Source of the DNA: Ardenticatena maritima
GTDB lineage: Bacteria > Chloroflexota > Anaerolineae > Ardenticatenales > Ardenticatenaceae
DNA length: 64,000 nt
Assembly (NCBI RefSeq): GCF_001306175.1
Contig: NZ_LGKN01000004.1
Span: forward strand, 620,001 to 684,000
Direction of reading: 5' to 3'
The notes beneath the pieces were generated by a model, which was not told the DNA's origin, made no database searches, and saw nothing but the letters and a program-made list of their open reading frames with translations. Made by a program: the position numbers and the translations under genes. This document shows, one piece after another, positions 43,445 through 50,954 of this stretch (position 1 is its first letter; each line of letters opens with the position of its first letter).

Positions 43445-44067
43445 GACGTCCGCCTCATCTGCAAGGCTTCCTGCTGACGTTGATACACATCGTCAATGCT
43501 CACGCGCGTAATCAACCACCAGAAAATGGCGACAATGCAGGCGAAGAAAACCAGTTTGCCCAGATACGTATGCGCAAGCACCAGCCAGGATTTCCCCATG
43601 TAGTGCAAAATCACCACGATGAGCAGCACGCGCACAATGTTGGCCGCCCATGTCGCCACAAGCCCAAGCGTCAGATACCATGTGCGGCGCGGTAATGACC
43701 AACCGGGGTAGAAGACGAGCAGGCTCGCCAGCACCGACAATTCCAACAAGCCCGAAGATTCCACCCCAATGCGCAACATTGTCCACCCCACATCCTGCTC
43801 AATCACCAGTACCAGCAAAACCCCCGGCGCGCCGCGAAAAATGCGTGTCGGGATACCAATGCTCTCACACAAAACGTGCACCGTCCACGCGACCGAATGC
43901 GCCAAGGTCATTTCCAGCCCCAGGAATGGACCCGCCAAGAGAATCAACCCATAGGCAAGCCCCACCGTCGCGATGATGTAATACGGCAACCAAATGCGGT
44001 ACGCGCGCAAAAAGAGCACCAGCGCGCCCCACGCGCCCACCCCAAGCACAAACCAGACCAGGCTCAT
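43441..44067 (-). CDS. xrtG: XrtG-like exosortase/archaeosortase family protein with Ser for Cys
   Basis: 208 residues. The ATG at 44067 lies in an ATGA overlap with the upstream gene, 8 nt after GGAGG. A longer in-frame start is rejected. About seven transmembrane helices. The family's Arg and His are present: Arg146 in ANIVRVLLIV and His166 in LAHTYLGKLVFF. The expected catalytic Cys before SG is a serine: IGVESSGLLEL, with Ser104 (codon TCT at 43758-43756, one base from a Cys codon). Exosortases cut a C-terminal sorting tail and may attach a glycolipid. The gene is flanked by a GT2 gene and a candidate substrate. The protein could be a Ser-type variant or inactive. Confidence 0.85.
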   Translation of the reverse strand: MSLVWFVLGVGAWGALVLFLRAYRIWLPYYIIATVGLAYGLILLAGPFLGLEMTLAHSVAWTVHVLCESIGIPTRIFRGAPGVLLVLVIEQDVGWTMLRIGVESSGLLELSVLASLLVFYPGWSLPRRTWYLTLGLVATWAANIVRVLLIVVILHYMGKSWLVLAHTYLGKLVFFACIVAIFWWLITRVSIDDVYQRQQEALQMRRTS

Positions 44068-44732
44068 GACAGCCGCCTCCGTTGCCGAGCGAGCAACAAC
44101 GCCCCACTCAATGCCACAACACCAATCAAGGGCCACCCTAACGCATTTGCCGGGCTCCACTGCACTTCCTGTGTCGTATCTTCAATACGGTCGGGGTGTT
44201 GGTTGTGTGTTGTGGCGGCAAACATGAGCATGGTTTGTCCGGGAATAATACCCAAGACATCAAACGGCACACCCCACTCAACACGCAAGCCCCCTTCTTG
44301 ACGGCTTTCGCCCCAGTCGGCGTTGTGTGCAATCTGCGCGATAAAGCCTCCCGTGCCGTCGTACACTTCAACATCCACTTGCGAACCTTGGTTCTTGGGC
44401 TGGTAACGCACAAAAATACGGCGGTCGCCGGGTTCGCCGTAATTGCCGTTGTTGTTCGTATCAAGAAAGAGCGAAATTTCCAATTTTGTGTTATCACTTG
44501 CCCACCGCTCTAACATGAAGTAGAGCGTTTCCTCATTCGGGTTGGTATCGAAATAGAGCCGACGAATGTCGTTTTCTTTATCGGCATCGCCAGGTGGGTC
44601 TTCAACGTAAGGGTGTCCGTCCCATTCCCCCATGTTGCTATCCAACACAATGGGGCCATTCGCCAGCACCGGGCGTGCAAGCGTCATCATCAGCACGAGT
44701 ACAACCAGAACAACCTTTCCTATTCGCCACAT
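44064..44732 (-). CDS. Secreted surface protein with sorting-signal-like C-terminus
   Basis: 222 residues. Signal peptide (about 1-25, ending ARPVLANG). The extracytoplasmic domain (about 26-190) begins IVLDSNMGEWDGHPYV and has alternating strands like a CBM9 or DOMON-type beta-sandwich with Asp-rich turns (DTNNNGNYG), possibly metal-binding. The C-terminus is a short SPANALG segment, one hydrophobic helix and a basic RQRRR cluster, the general layout of exosortase or LPXTG-type sorting signals without either canonical motif. It overlaps xrtG by 4 nt and is 8 nt after the PTPS_related gene, so it is a plausible substrate. Confidence 0.83.
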   Translation of the reverse strand: MWRIGKVVLVVLVLMMTLARPVLANGPIVLDSNMGEWDGHPYVEDPPGDADKENDIRRLYFDTNPNEETLYFMLERWASDNTKLEISLFLDTNNNGNYGEPGDRRIFVRYQPKNQGSQVDVEVYDGTGGFIAQIAHNADWGESRQEGGLRVEWGVPFDVLGIIPGQTMLMFAATTHNQHPDRIEDTTQEVQWSPANALGWPLIGVVALSGALLLARQRRRLS

Positions 44733-44740
44733 ACATTACC

Positions 44741-47311
44741 TCACGAAGAAACCTGCACACCTTCCGGCATGGGATACCACGTTGGCCAAAGTGGGCGCTC
44801 CGCCGGTGTACGCCGCACATACCAGAGCAACACGAATAAGAAGACCACCCCCGCCAGACTGACAAGCCGCCCGACCGTGTAAATCGGCGGCGGCTGGAAC
44901 CGCAGCGCCACCTGGTGCGTCCCAGCCGGGGCATCCATCACCAGCAAGCGTTCATAGGATTGATACGCAGAGGGAGCATCATCCAGGGTGAGCGCCCAGC
45001 GGTCATGGGCGGCAATGGGCACAAAGAGCGTTTGCGGCGTTTCCAAAGTGTAGGTGAAGCGATACCCAAACGTGCCAGCCTTGTATGCCTGCAACGGCAC
45101 GGGGTGCACCACCGGGAGCGCGTGCGCCGTCAAACCAGTCGCTTCTTCCAGCAGATGAATAGCGTCCACATCGCCGCGCGCCAGGGTGTAGAAAAAGAGG
45201 TTGTACCCCACAAACCAGACACGCCCGCCGTCAACATCTTTGTAGCCGACCAGCGTGGCTTTTTCTCCAATGTAGGACGTTGTCGCCACATCACCACTCA
45301 GCCCCTGGGGCGTGTGCGTGTACCACAAAATGGATTTTTCGCCGTCATGCGTTCCAAAAGGCGAGAGCGTCATCGTCTCGCCAGTCGCCAGATTGACAGG
45401 CACGGGACGTTCGTCCAGCACCACCGGTTCCCCCCACACATCCAAAAAATGCGGAATGCTCGCCATCGGGTCCGGGGGTGTACCCGTCAAGTCAATCACC
45501 ACACGCACACCCGCCCGCGCCACATCACGCACCAGCGCTTCGGCACGCTGCTTGTCATGCCACTGAAACCCCGACAACACCAGTAGCGGATACCGCGTCA
45601 ACTCATCCAGCGTGTAGTCATCGAGATAAGGCGATGTGCCCATCACAATTGAAGGGAAAATGTAAGCCGCATTTTGCGCGCCGCGCCCAATCCCCAACCC
45701 CTGCCACTCCACAACGAACGCACGGGGTTCCCCATCACGGTGATAGAGGGCAATCTCTTCACCATCGTACAAACGCTGAAACCCATGCCCCTGAAGCCCG
45801 CGCATCACATCGTTCACTGTCGGCAGGCGCTTCAAGACCACGACATCATCCACACCATACACATCCAGGCGAGACAAAACGTAGGGGATAAACCCGGTTT
45901 GCAACGCCTCATTGAGCGCGGCAACCGTGCGAGCCGTTGTTGCGCCCTGATACGCCCAGCCAAACACCTGCTCCCGCCCTTGCACAGCAAACCAATAGGA
46001 CGTTTTCGAGCCAAGCGCACTATGATCCAGCGTGGCGACGCGCCAGCCGGGCGTTTGCGCCAGGTTGGATACAACGGCTTCGAGATCGGGAGAAAGTGGA
46101 CGCATGAAAACCAAACGCCGCCCCAGCATGAACTCGGCGCACACCAGCAACAAAAGCACCACTGGTACGACGCGCCAGCGCCCACGCCAGGGCACATCGC
46201 GCAGATACCAAAGTACGCCGAAGAGCACAAATGTGCTGGCAATCCCCAAAAAACGCGCCGGCCAGAGCAGGCTGTGCATGGGTAAAGCGTTGTAAAACGT
46301 GTTCACGCGTGGCGTTGAAAGCAGAATGCCCACAAAACCGACGCTCACCAACGCCAACGCCGCCGGAGACTGCCGACGTCGCCAGAGCAGCAGCATGAGC
46401 GCACCCATCAACAGGAACGCGCCCACTGTCATCGTTTCAATGTCCGACAAACGCACCCTTGGATCGAAGTAGTGCGCAATCGGCACAACCGCCAAGGCTT
46501 CGGTCATGGCGGTGGTGTCAATATCGGTAATGCCACCCGTCAAACTGGGGAACAACCACCAGCCGCTCAGCATGATACCAATCACCAATGCGGCAATCAC
46601 GCGCAAAGCGCGGCGCATTCCGCCGGAGAACGCCATCACCCATGCCAGGCTGAGCAACGCCAGCATTGCCGCATAAATCGCCGCCATCATGGCATGGCTC
46701 AGCACGGTGAGCGCCATGCCAACGGCGATGATGAACAGATGTCGAGCGCGCCCATCCGGTTCCAGCGCACGCAACACGGCAAAGAGCAGCCAGGGCAACA
46801 AAGCAATTGCCACCACCCGCGGGACGTTTCCATCAGCAAACGCGACACGCACATTGTCGGGCAATATCAAGTACAATGCGCCCCCCACAAGCGCCCACCC
46901 CATGCCCAGCCAGCGCCGATAGAGCAACCAGCCACACGCGCCCACAAGCAGCGCACCAACCATGAGCCAGTTGGTTGCGACAAGCATATTGGGCGCAACC
47001 TGCGCCAGAGCAGCGATGAGGTAATACGCCGCCGGGGGATAGTAGCGCAGCATTTGCAACCCCATGTACCAGCCCGGAAACAAGTCGGGGTACCAGACAC
47101 CCTGCGCCACACTTTCGGCGAGATAGGTGGCTTTGAGAACATGCCCCAACGTGTCCGGCGCCCAGGGATACGTCCCGGCAGGTGCGAACAGCACTGGTGC
47201 ATAAAACCAAAGCGCCCCAGCCAGAAGCCCCAAGGCGCCCCCCAGCCACCAGCCTATGGGTTTGAAGGCTTCAACTTGCCTGTTGCGCACGGTGTTCATC
47301 ATCGTCTCCAT
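44741..47311 (-). CDS. Large polytopic PTPS_related membrane protein (GT-C-like)
   Basis: 856 residues; starts at 47302 or 47299 are also possible because GGAG lies just before those ATGs. About ten N-terminal transmembrane helices with loop WAPDTLGHVLKATYLAES and an Asp-containing extracytoplasmic segment resemble GT-C glycosyltransferases and match the PTPS_related family (PF10131). A large extracytoplasmic domain (about 430-800) and one C-terminal helix follow. It probably uses a lipid-linked sugar outside the membrane. The 5' end overlaps the PTPS-like gene by 41 nt, indicating coupled expression. Substrate unknown. Confidence 0.85.
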   Translation of the reverse strand: METMMNTVRNRQVEAFKPIGWWLGGALGLLAGALWFYAPVLFAPAGTYPWAPDTLGHVLKATYLAESVAQGVWYPDLFPGWYMGLQMLRYYPPAAYYLIAALAQVAPNMLVATNWLMVGALLVGACGWLLYRRWLGMGWALVGGALYLILPDNVRVAFADGNVPRVVAIALLPWLLFAVLRALEPDGRARHLFIIAVGMALTVLSHAMMAAIYAAMLALLSLAWVMAFSGGMRRALRVIAALVIGIMLSGWWLFPSLTGGITDIDTTAMTEALAVVPIAHYFDPRVRLSDIETMTVGAFLLMGALMLLLWRRRQSPAALALVSVGFVGILLSTPRVNTFYNALPMHSLLWPARFLGIASTFVLFGVLWYLRDVPWRGRWRVVPVVLLLLVCAEFMLGRRLVFMRPLSPDLEAVVSNLAQTPGWRVATLDHSALGSKTSYWFAVQGREQVFGWAYQGATTARTVAALNEALQTGFIPYVLSRLDVYGVDDVVVLKRLPTVNDVMRGLQGHGFQRLYDGEEIALYHRDGEPRAFVVEWQGLGIGRGAQNAAYIFPSIVMGTSPYLDDYTLDELTRYPLLVLSGFQWHDKQRAEALVRDVARAGVRVVIDLTGTPPDPMASIPHFLDVWGEPVVLDERPVPVNLATGETMTLSPFGTHDGEKSILWYTHTPQGLSGDVATTSYIGEKATLVGYKDVDGGRVWFVGYNLFFYTLARGDVDAIHLLEEATGLTAHALPVVHPVPLQAYKAGTFGYRFTYTLETPQTLFVPIAAHDRWALTLDDAPSAYQSYERLLVMDAPAGTHQVALRFQPPPIYTVGRLVSLAGVVFLFVLLWYVRRTPAERPLWPTWYPMPEGVQVSS

Positions 47312-47912
47312 GCTGCAACGCTTTCAAACTCGCCGCCTGCTGGGCACGCATCAGCGCATAGAACCGTTTGCGCGTATCCGGTCGTCGCAATGCGCGCGAG
47401 GCTTCTTCTTGTTGAAAGCGCTCCTGCTCCACCGGTTCGAGCCGAAACGCGACAGACTCCGTCGGGGATTCCCACACCGTCACCCCGACCAACTCAACCG
47501 GCAAATCGGCGAGCAAGCGTTCCAACTGCTGAAAAAGTACAGCCGCCAGGTTTTCCGTTGTGGGTTGTAATCGCTGAAAAGGCGGCAAATCGTTCAACAA
47601 CTGGTTGTTATACGCCGAGACCACCTGGTTCATCCGCTCACGAATAGCCGTATACCCCACAACAACGTGCGAGTCTTGTTCTAATTGCCGACTGCGACAG
47701 CGCACTTGCAACCGATACGAATGCGTATGTACCTCGCCCGGTACGCCATTCATCACGACAAAGTGGCGCGCATTGAAGAACATATCGAGCGTGATTTCAT
47801 AAACAAAGCCTTCGGGGGCCTTCAAAATACGCTCGATGTCAACGTCCCAAAACCCTTCAGGCAATGATGTTTCTTCAATTTTCTTTTCGTTATTCCTGGA
47901 AAAAAACGCCAT
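47271..47912 (-). CDS. 6-pyruvoyl-tetrahydropterin synthase-like protein lacking catalytic Cys
   Basis: 213 residues from the ATG at 47912. The 18 upstream in-frame codons lie in the leader and lack a good site. It has the PTPS/QueD fold with all three zinc histidines: His50 in FFNARHFV and His62/His64 in VHTHSYRL. The usual catalytic Cys four residues before the first His of that pair is Pro58. The WESPTESVAF end keeps the substrate-binding Glu. A related PTPS-like family (TIGR03112, from memory) occurs in XrtG cassettes. It begins the minus-strand cassette that ends at the GT2 gene. Its chemistry is open. Confidence 0.87.
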   Translation of the reverse strand: MAFFSRNNEKKIEETSLPEGFWDVDIERILKAPEGFVYEITLDMFFNARHFVVMNGVPGEVHTHSYRLQVRCRSRQLEQDSHVVVGYTAIRERMNQVVSAYNNQLLNDLPPFQRLQPTTENLAAVLFQQLERLLADLPVELVGVTVWESPTESVAFRLEPVEQERFQQEEASRALRRPDTRKRFYALMRAQQAASLKALQHGDDDEHRAQQAS

Positions 47913-48249
47913 TTGCACACACCTGTTTTTTGAAAAAACACCCCAATGTAATAAAGCCTGGAACACTGTCCAGGCGCATCATACATGTTTTAGATGAATC
48001 TTGTTTGTAAATGCGAATACCGTTTTTTGAAAAAACCTCAAACAAAAGGCCCGCTTCCGGAAGCACATTCTAACCAAAAGCCCCGTTTCTCCAATAGGAC
48101 TTTACGGCTACAATCGGCATTTCAACAAAATGTCGTCTCACACCTTCGTGCTCCCCTTCAACACATACGGCGCGGCAACATCGTCATTTTGGCAATGTGT
48201 GATACAATATCGGTTGCTCTGCAATCCAATCTGAACAGCAGGAAGTTTT
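47913..48249. promoter_or_regulatory. Divergent control region of the PTPS/exosortase cassette and rlmD
   Basis: No gene is seen in these 337 bp. It holds two identical 15-bp inverted repeats (47925-47939 and 48022-48036), a hairpin with GCCTGGA/TCCAGGC arms (47956-47962 with 69-75), and a TACAAT -10-like box at 48203-48208 toward rlmD. The promoter for the cassette is not clear. Confidence 0.55.
47925..48036. repeat. Pair of identical 15-bp inverted repeats, candidate operators
   Basis: GTTTTTTGAAAAAAC occurs at 47925-47939 and again at 48022-48036, 97 bp apart. Each is a perfect inverted repeat around a central G. The pair sits upstream of the PTPS-like gene and flanks a hairpin. Confidence 0.8.
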
Positions 48250-49491
48250 ATGACAACCTATGACATCACATTTGAACGCATGGTTCACGGCGGCGAAGCC
48301 TTGGGACGGCTTGACGATGGGCGCGTGGTCTTCGTGCCCTACGTGTTGCCGGGCGAACGCGCTATCGTGCGCCTTACAGAAACCCACAAACGATGGGCGC
48401 GCGGCGTGGTGGTAGAACGCCTGACCAACGCACCTGAGCGGGTCGAACCACGGTGCCCCCATTTTGGTCCTAGCGCATGTGGGGGCTGCCACTGGCAACA
48501 CGCCAACTACGCCGCCCAACTCGCGTACAAAACCGACATCGTGCGCGACCAAATTGCGCGCATTGGTAAACAAAACCCCGAAGTTGTGCGCCCATGCATT
48601 GGCATGGAAACCCCCTGGCACTATCGGAATCATGTTCAATTGCATATCAGCGAAGATGGGCGCTTGGGCTACATCCGCGCCGACCAAAACGGTGTCGAAC
48701 CCATTGACGCTTGCTTGATTATGAACCACCGCGTAGCCGAACTGTTCGAGCAACTCGAAATCAGTTTCCCCAGCCTGCAACGGGTTGCCCTGCGCGGAAG
48801 CGACCGCACCGGCGACGGCATGGTCATTCTGGAAACCCTGGAAGATGAACCGCCGGAAATCGAAGTGGATTTGCCCGTATCGGTGGTGATGGTCCTCTCC
48901 GATGGAACCCCGGTGACACTCGTCGGCTCGCCGTACCTGGAAGAAGAAGTCGCCGGACGGCGCTGGCGCATTTCCGCCAACAGTTTCTTCCAAACCAACA
49001 CTGAAATGGCTGAAAAACTTGTGTACCTTGTGCGCGAATTTGCCCAACCACTGCTCGGCATCGAAACAGTGGTGGATGTGTACGGCGGCGTTGGGCTTCT
49101 GGGCATCAGCCTCGCCCCCGAAGTGCAGCATGTCATCATCGTCGAATCCAACCCCGACGCCATCCATGACGCCCACCACAACGGCGCCGACCTGGGCAAT
49201 GTTTCCCCGTTTGTTGAAGATGCGGCGGTCGCGCTCAGCAACTGGGAAGCCCCGCGCCCGCATCTCGTTATCGTGGACCCACCGCGCGCCGGCATCGAAC
49301 GCGAAGCATTGGAAGCCCTGGCACGCCTGCGCCCACCGCGGCTCATCTATGTCTCCTGCGACCCCGCCACTTTGGCGCGCGATATCCGTTTCTTGTGCGA
49401 GCAGGGCTACCATCTCGATGTTGTCCAACCGCTTGACATGTTCCCGCACACCTACCATGTCGAAAACGTCGCCCGATTGAGCCTGGAGTAG
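48250..49491 (+). CDS. rlmD: 23S rRNA (uracil-5-)-methyltransferase, RlmD/RumA type
   Basis: 413 residues. The N-terminal TRAM domain (1-60) includes HGGEALGRLDDGRVVFV. The [4Fe-4S] cysteines are in CPHFGPSACGGCHWQHA with a further Cys near the start. The SAM domain shows VVDVYGGVGLLGISL, DPPRAGIERE and the nucleophile-containing VSCDPATLARD. It methylates U1939-type sites in 23S rRNA or a tRNA T-loop equivalent; RlmD, RlmCD and TrmA are hard to separate by eye. It is followed by a hypothetical gene 8 nt downstream. Confidence 0.93.
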   Translation: MTTYDITFERMVHGGEALGRLDDGRVVFVPYVLPGERAIVRLTETHKRWARGVVVERLTNAPERVEPRCPHFGPSACGGCHWQHANYAAQLAYKTDIVRDQIARIGKQNPEVVRPCIGMETPWHYRNHVQLHISEDGRLGYIRADQNGVEPIDACLIMNHRVAELFEQLEISFPSLQRVALRGSDRTGDGMVILETLEDEPPEIEVDLPVSVVMVLSDGTPVTLVGSPYLEEEVAGRRWRISANSFFQTNTEMAEKLVYLVREFAQPLLGIETVVDVYGGVGLLGISLAPEVQHVIIVESNPDAIHDAHHNGADLGNVSPFVEDAAVALSNWEAPRPHLVIVDPPRAGIEREALEALARLRPPRLIYVSCDPATLARDIRFLCEQGYHLDVVQPLDMFPHTYHVENVARLSLE

Positions 49492-49498
49492 CGCGCGT

Positions 49499-50212
49499 AT
49501 GCTCATCCACCTTGATGACATTTCCCCCGTGTGGCAGGTTGACGATGTGGTGCGTGCCCGCCAAGGCGTCGCCGACCCCGACCTGGATGTTGATGTGAGC
49601 GGCTGGCAAGGGCGCATCATCGAAGTGCTGCCCGAAGAACGCCTGGCGTGCGTGGCGTGGGATAGCCACACCCTGCGCAACATGCCCGCGCGCATGATCG
49701 AAGAATGCGAAGAAAACGGCATGGACTGGCGCACCATGTACCTGGCGTTTGAAGACCTGGAACGCGCCGAGCCGCGCGACACCGAAGCCGACGTCGCCGC
49801 CACCATTGCTGAACTCGAACGCCGCCACGCATGGGCGTACCTTGGCGAACAAGGGAAACGCATTCGGCGCATTCTCAAAGGCATTGACCCCACCGACATA
49901 GAAGCCGCCTTACGCGCCTGGCAACGCTTTTTCAAACAGCGCCTGCGTCTCCCGTTGAATGTGGTTGTGTTTGAACCACCCCCGCCTGAAAGCGGCCTTG
50001 CGCTGGATGACCGTGTAAAACTGCGTGCCATTCGCGGCGCAACACCCGACGAAGGCTTGCTCGCTGAGGTCGAAAAACGGCGCCAAGAGCGCGTCCAAGT
50101 GCCGCTGTTCATCCTGCAAGCCGCCAAGGAATCCTCAAAACCGGCGCAATGGCTGGACGATTACAGCACCTGGTGGCACAACCGGCATCGTTTTGTGGTT
50201 GAATTTGATTAG
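49499..50212 (+). CDS. Conserved hypothetical, possible calcium-binding SH3-like protein
   Basis: 237 residues. I recognise it only weakly. The first half has a small beta-barrel pattern (GWQGRIIEVLPEERLACVAW DS), the middle is helical, and the end has WLDDYSTWWHNRHR, which recalls a family labelled calcium-binding in archaea and cyanobacteria. It has no signal peptide or membrane segment. It is co-transcribed with rlmD (8 nt gap). Function is not claimed. Confidence 0.72.
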   Translation: MLIHLDDISPVWQVDDVVRARQGVADPDLDVDVSGWQGRIIEVLPEERLACVAWDSHTLRNMPARMIEECEENGMDWRTMYLAFEDLERAEPRDTEADVAATIAELERRHAWAYLGEQGKRIRRILKGIDPTDIEAALRAWQRFFKQRLRLPLNVVVFEPPPPESGLALDDRVKLRAIRGATPDEGLLAEVEKRRQERVQVPLFILQAAKESSKPAQWLDDYSTWWHNRHRFVVEFD

Positions 50213-50238
50213 TTATGCTAATTGTTTACAAAAATTAC

Positions 50239-50267
50239 TTGACGTAGGCCGCCAAATCTTGTACAAT
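50239..50267 (+). promoter_or_regulatory. Predicted promoter of cspA
   Basis: TTGACG (50239-50244), 17-nt spacer, TACAAT (50262-50267). It implies a leader of about 225 nt before the cspA start. Confidence 0.7.
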
Positions 50268-50421
50268 ATGCAAAGAGTAATGCGCTTTCAGATGTGCGAT
50301 TCTTTCATGGGGTGTGGGTGGTGGCATGAAAGCGTCGCACCAGGCAATAGCGTGTTGCTCGGAGGCACTTTGACGTATTCAAGAACCAACCGTAAGGTCG
50401 TGAGGCGTTCGACGAAGCATC

Positions 50422-50453
50422 AAAGCGCGCGAGCCAAGCCTCGGCGCTTTTTT
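50422..50453 (+). terminator. Terminator-like hairpin in the cspA leader
   Basis: Stem 50422-50433 (AAAGCGC, bulged G, CGAG) pairs with 50440-50450 (CTCG, GCGCTTT) and is followed directly by a T run to 50453. It lies 47 nt upstream of the cspA start, inside the leader, and could act as an attenuator. Confidence 0.65.
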
Positions 50454-50500
50454 GCTATACGGCGCCGACGCGGCCGCCAGTCATCAAGAGGGGGCTCAGG

Positions 50501-50728
50501 ATGGCAGAAGTTCAAGTCGGAACGGTCAAGTGGTTCAACAACGCCAAGGGCTACGGCTTCATTCAGCGTGACGAGGGGCCGGACGTGTTTGTGCATCACA
50601 CAGACATTCAAATGGAAGGCTACCGCACACTGCAAGAAGGGCAACAAGTCGAATTTGAGCTTGTTGACGCCGAAAAGGGCCCACGCGCGCAAAACGTGCG
50701 CCCCTTGGCGACCCCACAGACTGTGTAG
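50501..50728 (+). CDS. cspA: Cold-shock protein CspA family
   Basis: 75 residues forming a single cold-shock domain. RNP1 is KGYGFI and RNP2 is DVFVHH; the start [20 protein letters not shown] is typical. It is an RNA chaperone that binds single-stranded RNA. The ribosome site is AGGAT with weak spacing. The long leader with a terminator-like hairpin suggests leader-based control, as in E. coli cspA. Confidence 0.95.
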   Translation: MAEVQVGTVKWFNNAKGYGFIQRDEGPDVFVHHTDIQMEGYRTLQEGQQVEFELVDAEKGPRAQNVRPLATPQTV

Positions 50729-50954
50729 GTTGTACCGGTTCTCATTCACCAAGCCGTTATCCCGCTCGCATGAGCCCACCACCCACCGGCTTTTGCCATT
50801 CGCACATATGCGGTATGATGTTCGATGCCTCGTGCACACGGGGCATTTTTTATGATGATTGATTGGGCGCGATGGAGAGTGCAATTTCTTGAAATTGGAT
50901 TCTCCATCGAGAACAATCACTCGAAGTCTTTTCAATACCAATGAAGGAGTTTCT

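Noticed and set aside
48184-50127. 647-codon open frame on the minus strand opposite rlmD and the next gene
   Set aside because: It is low-complexity Arg/Ser/Val-rich, lacks a ribosome site and domains, and lies exactly antisense to two well-supported genes; a by-product of GC-rich codon use.
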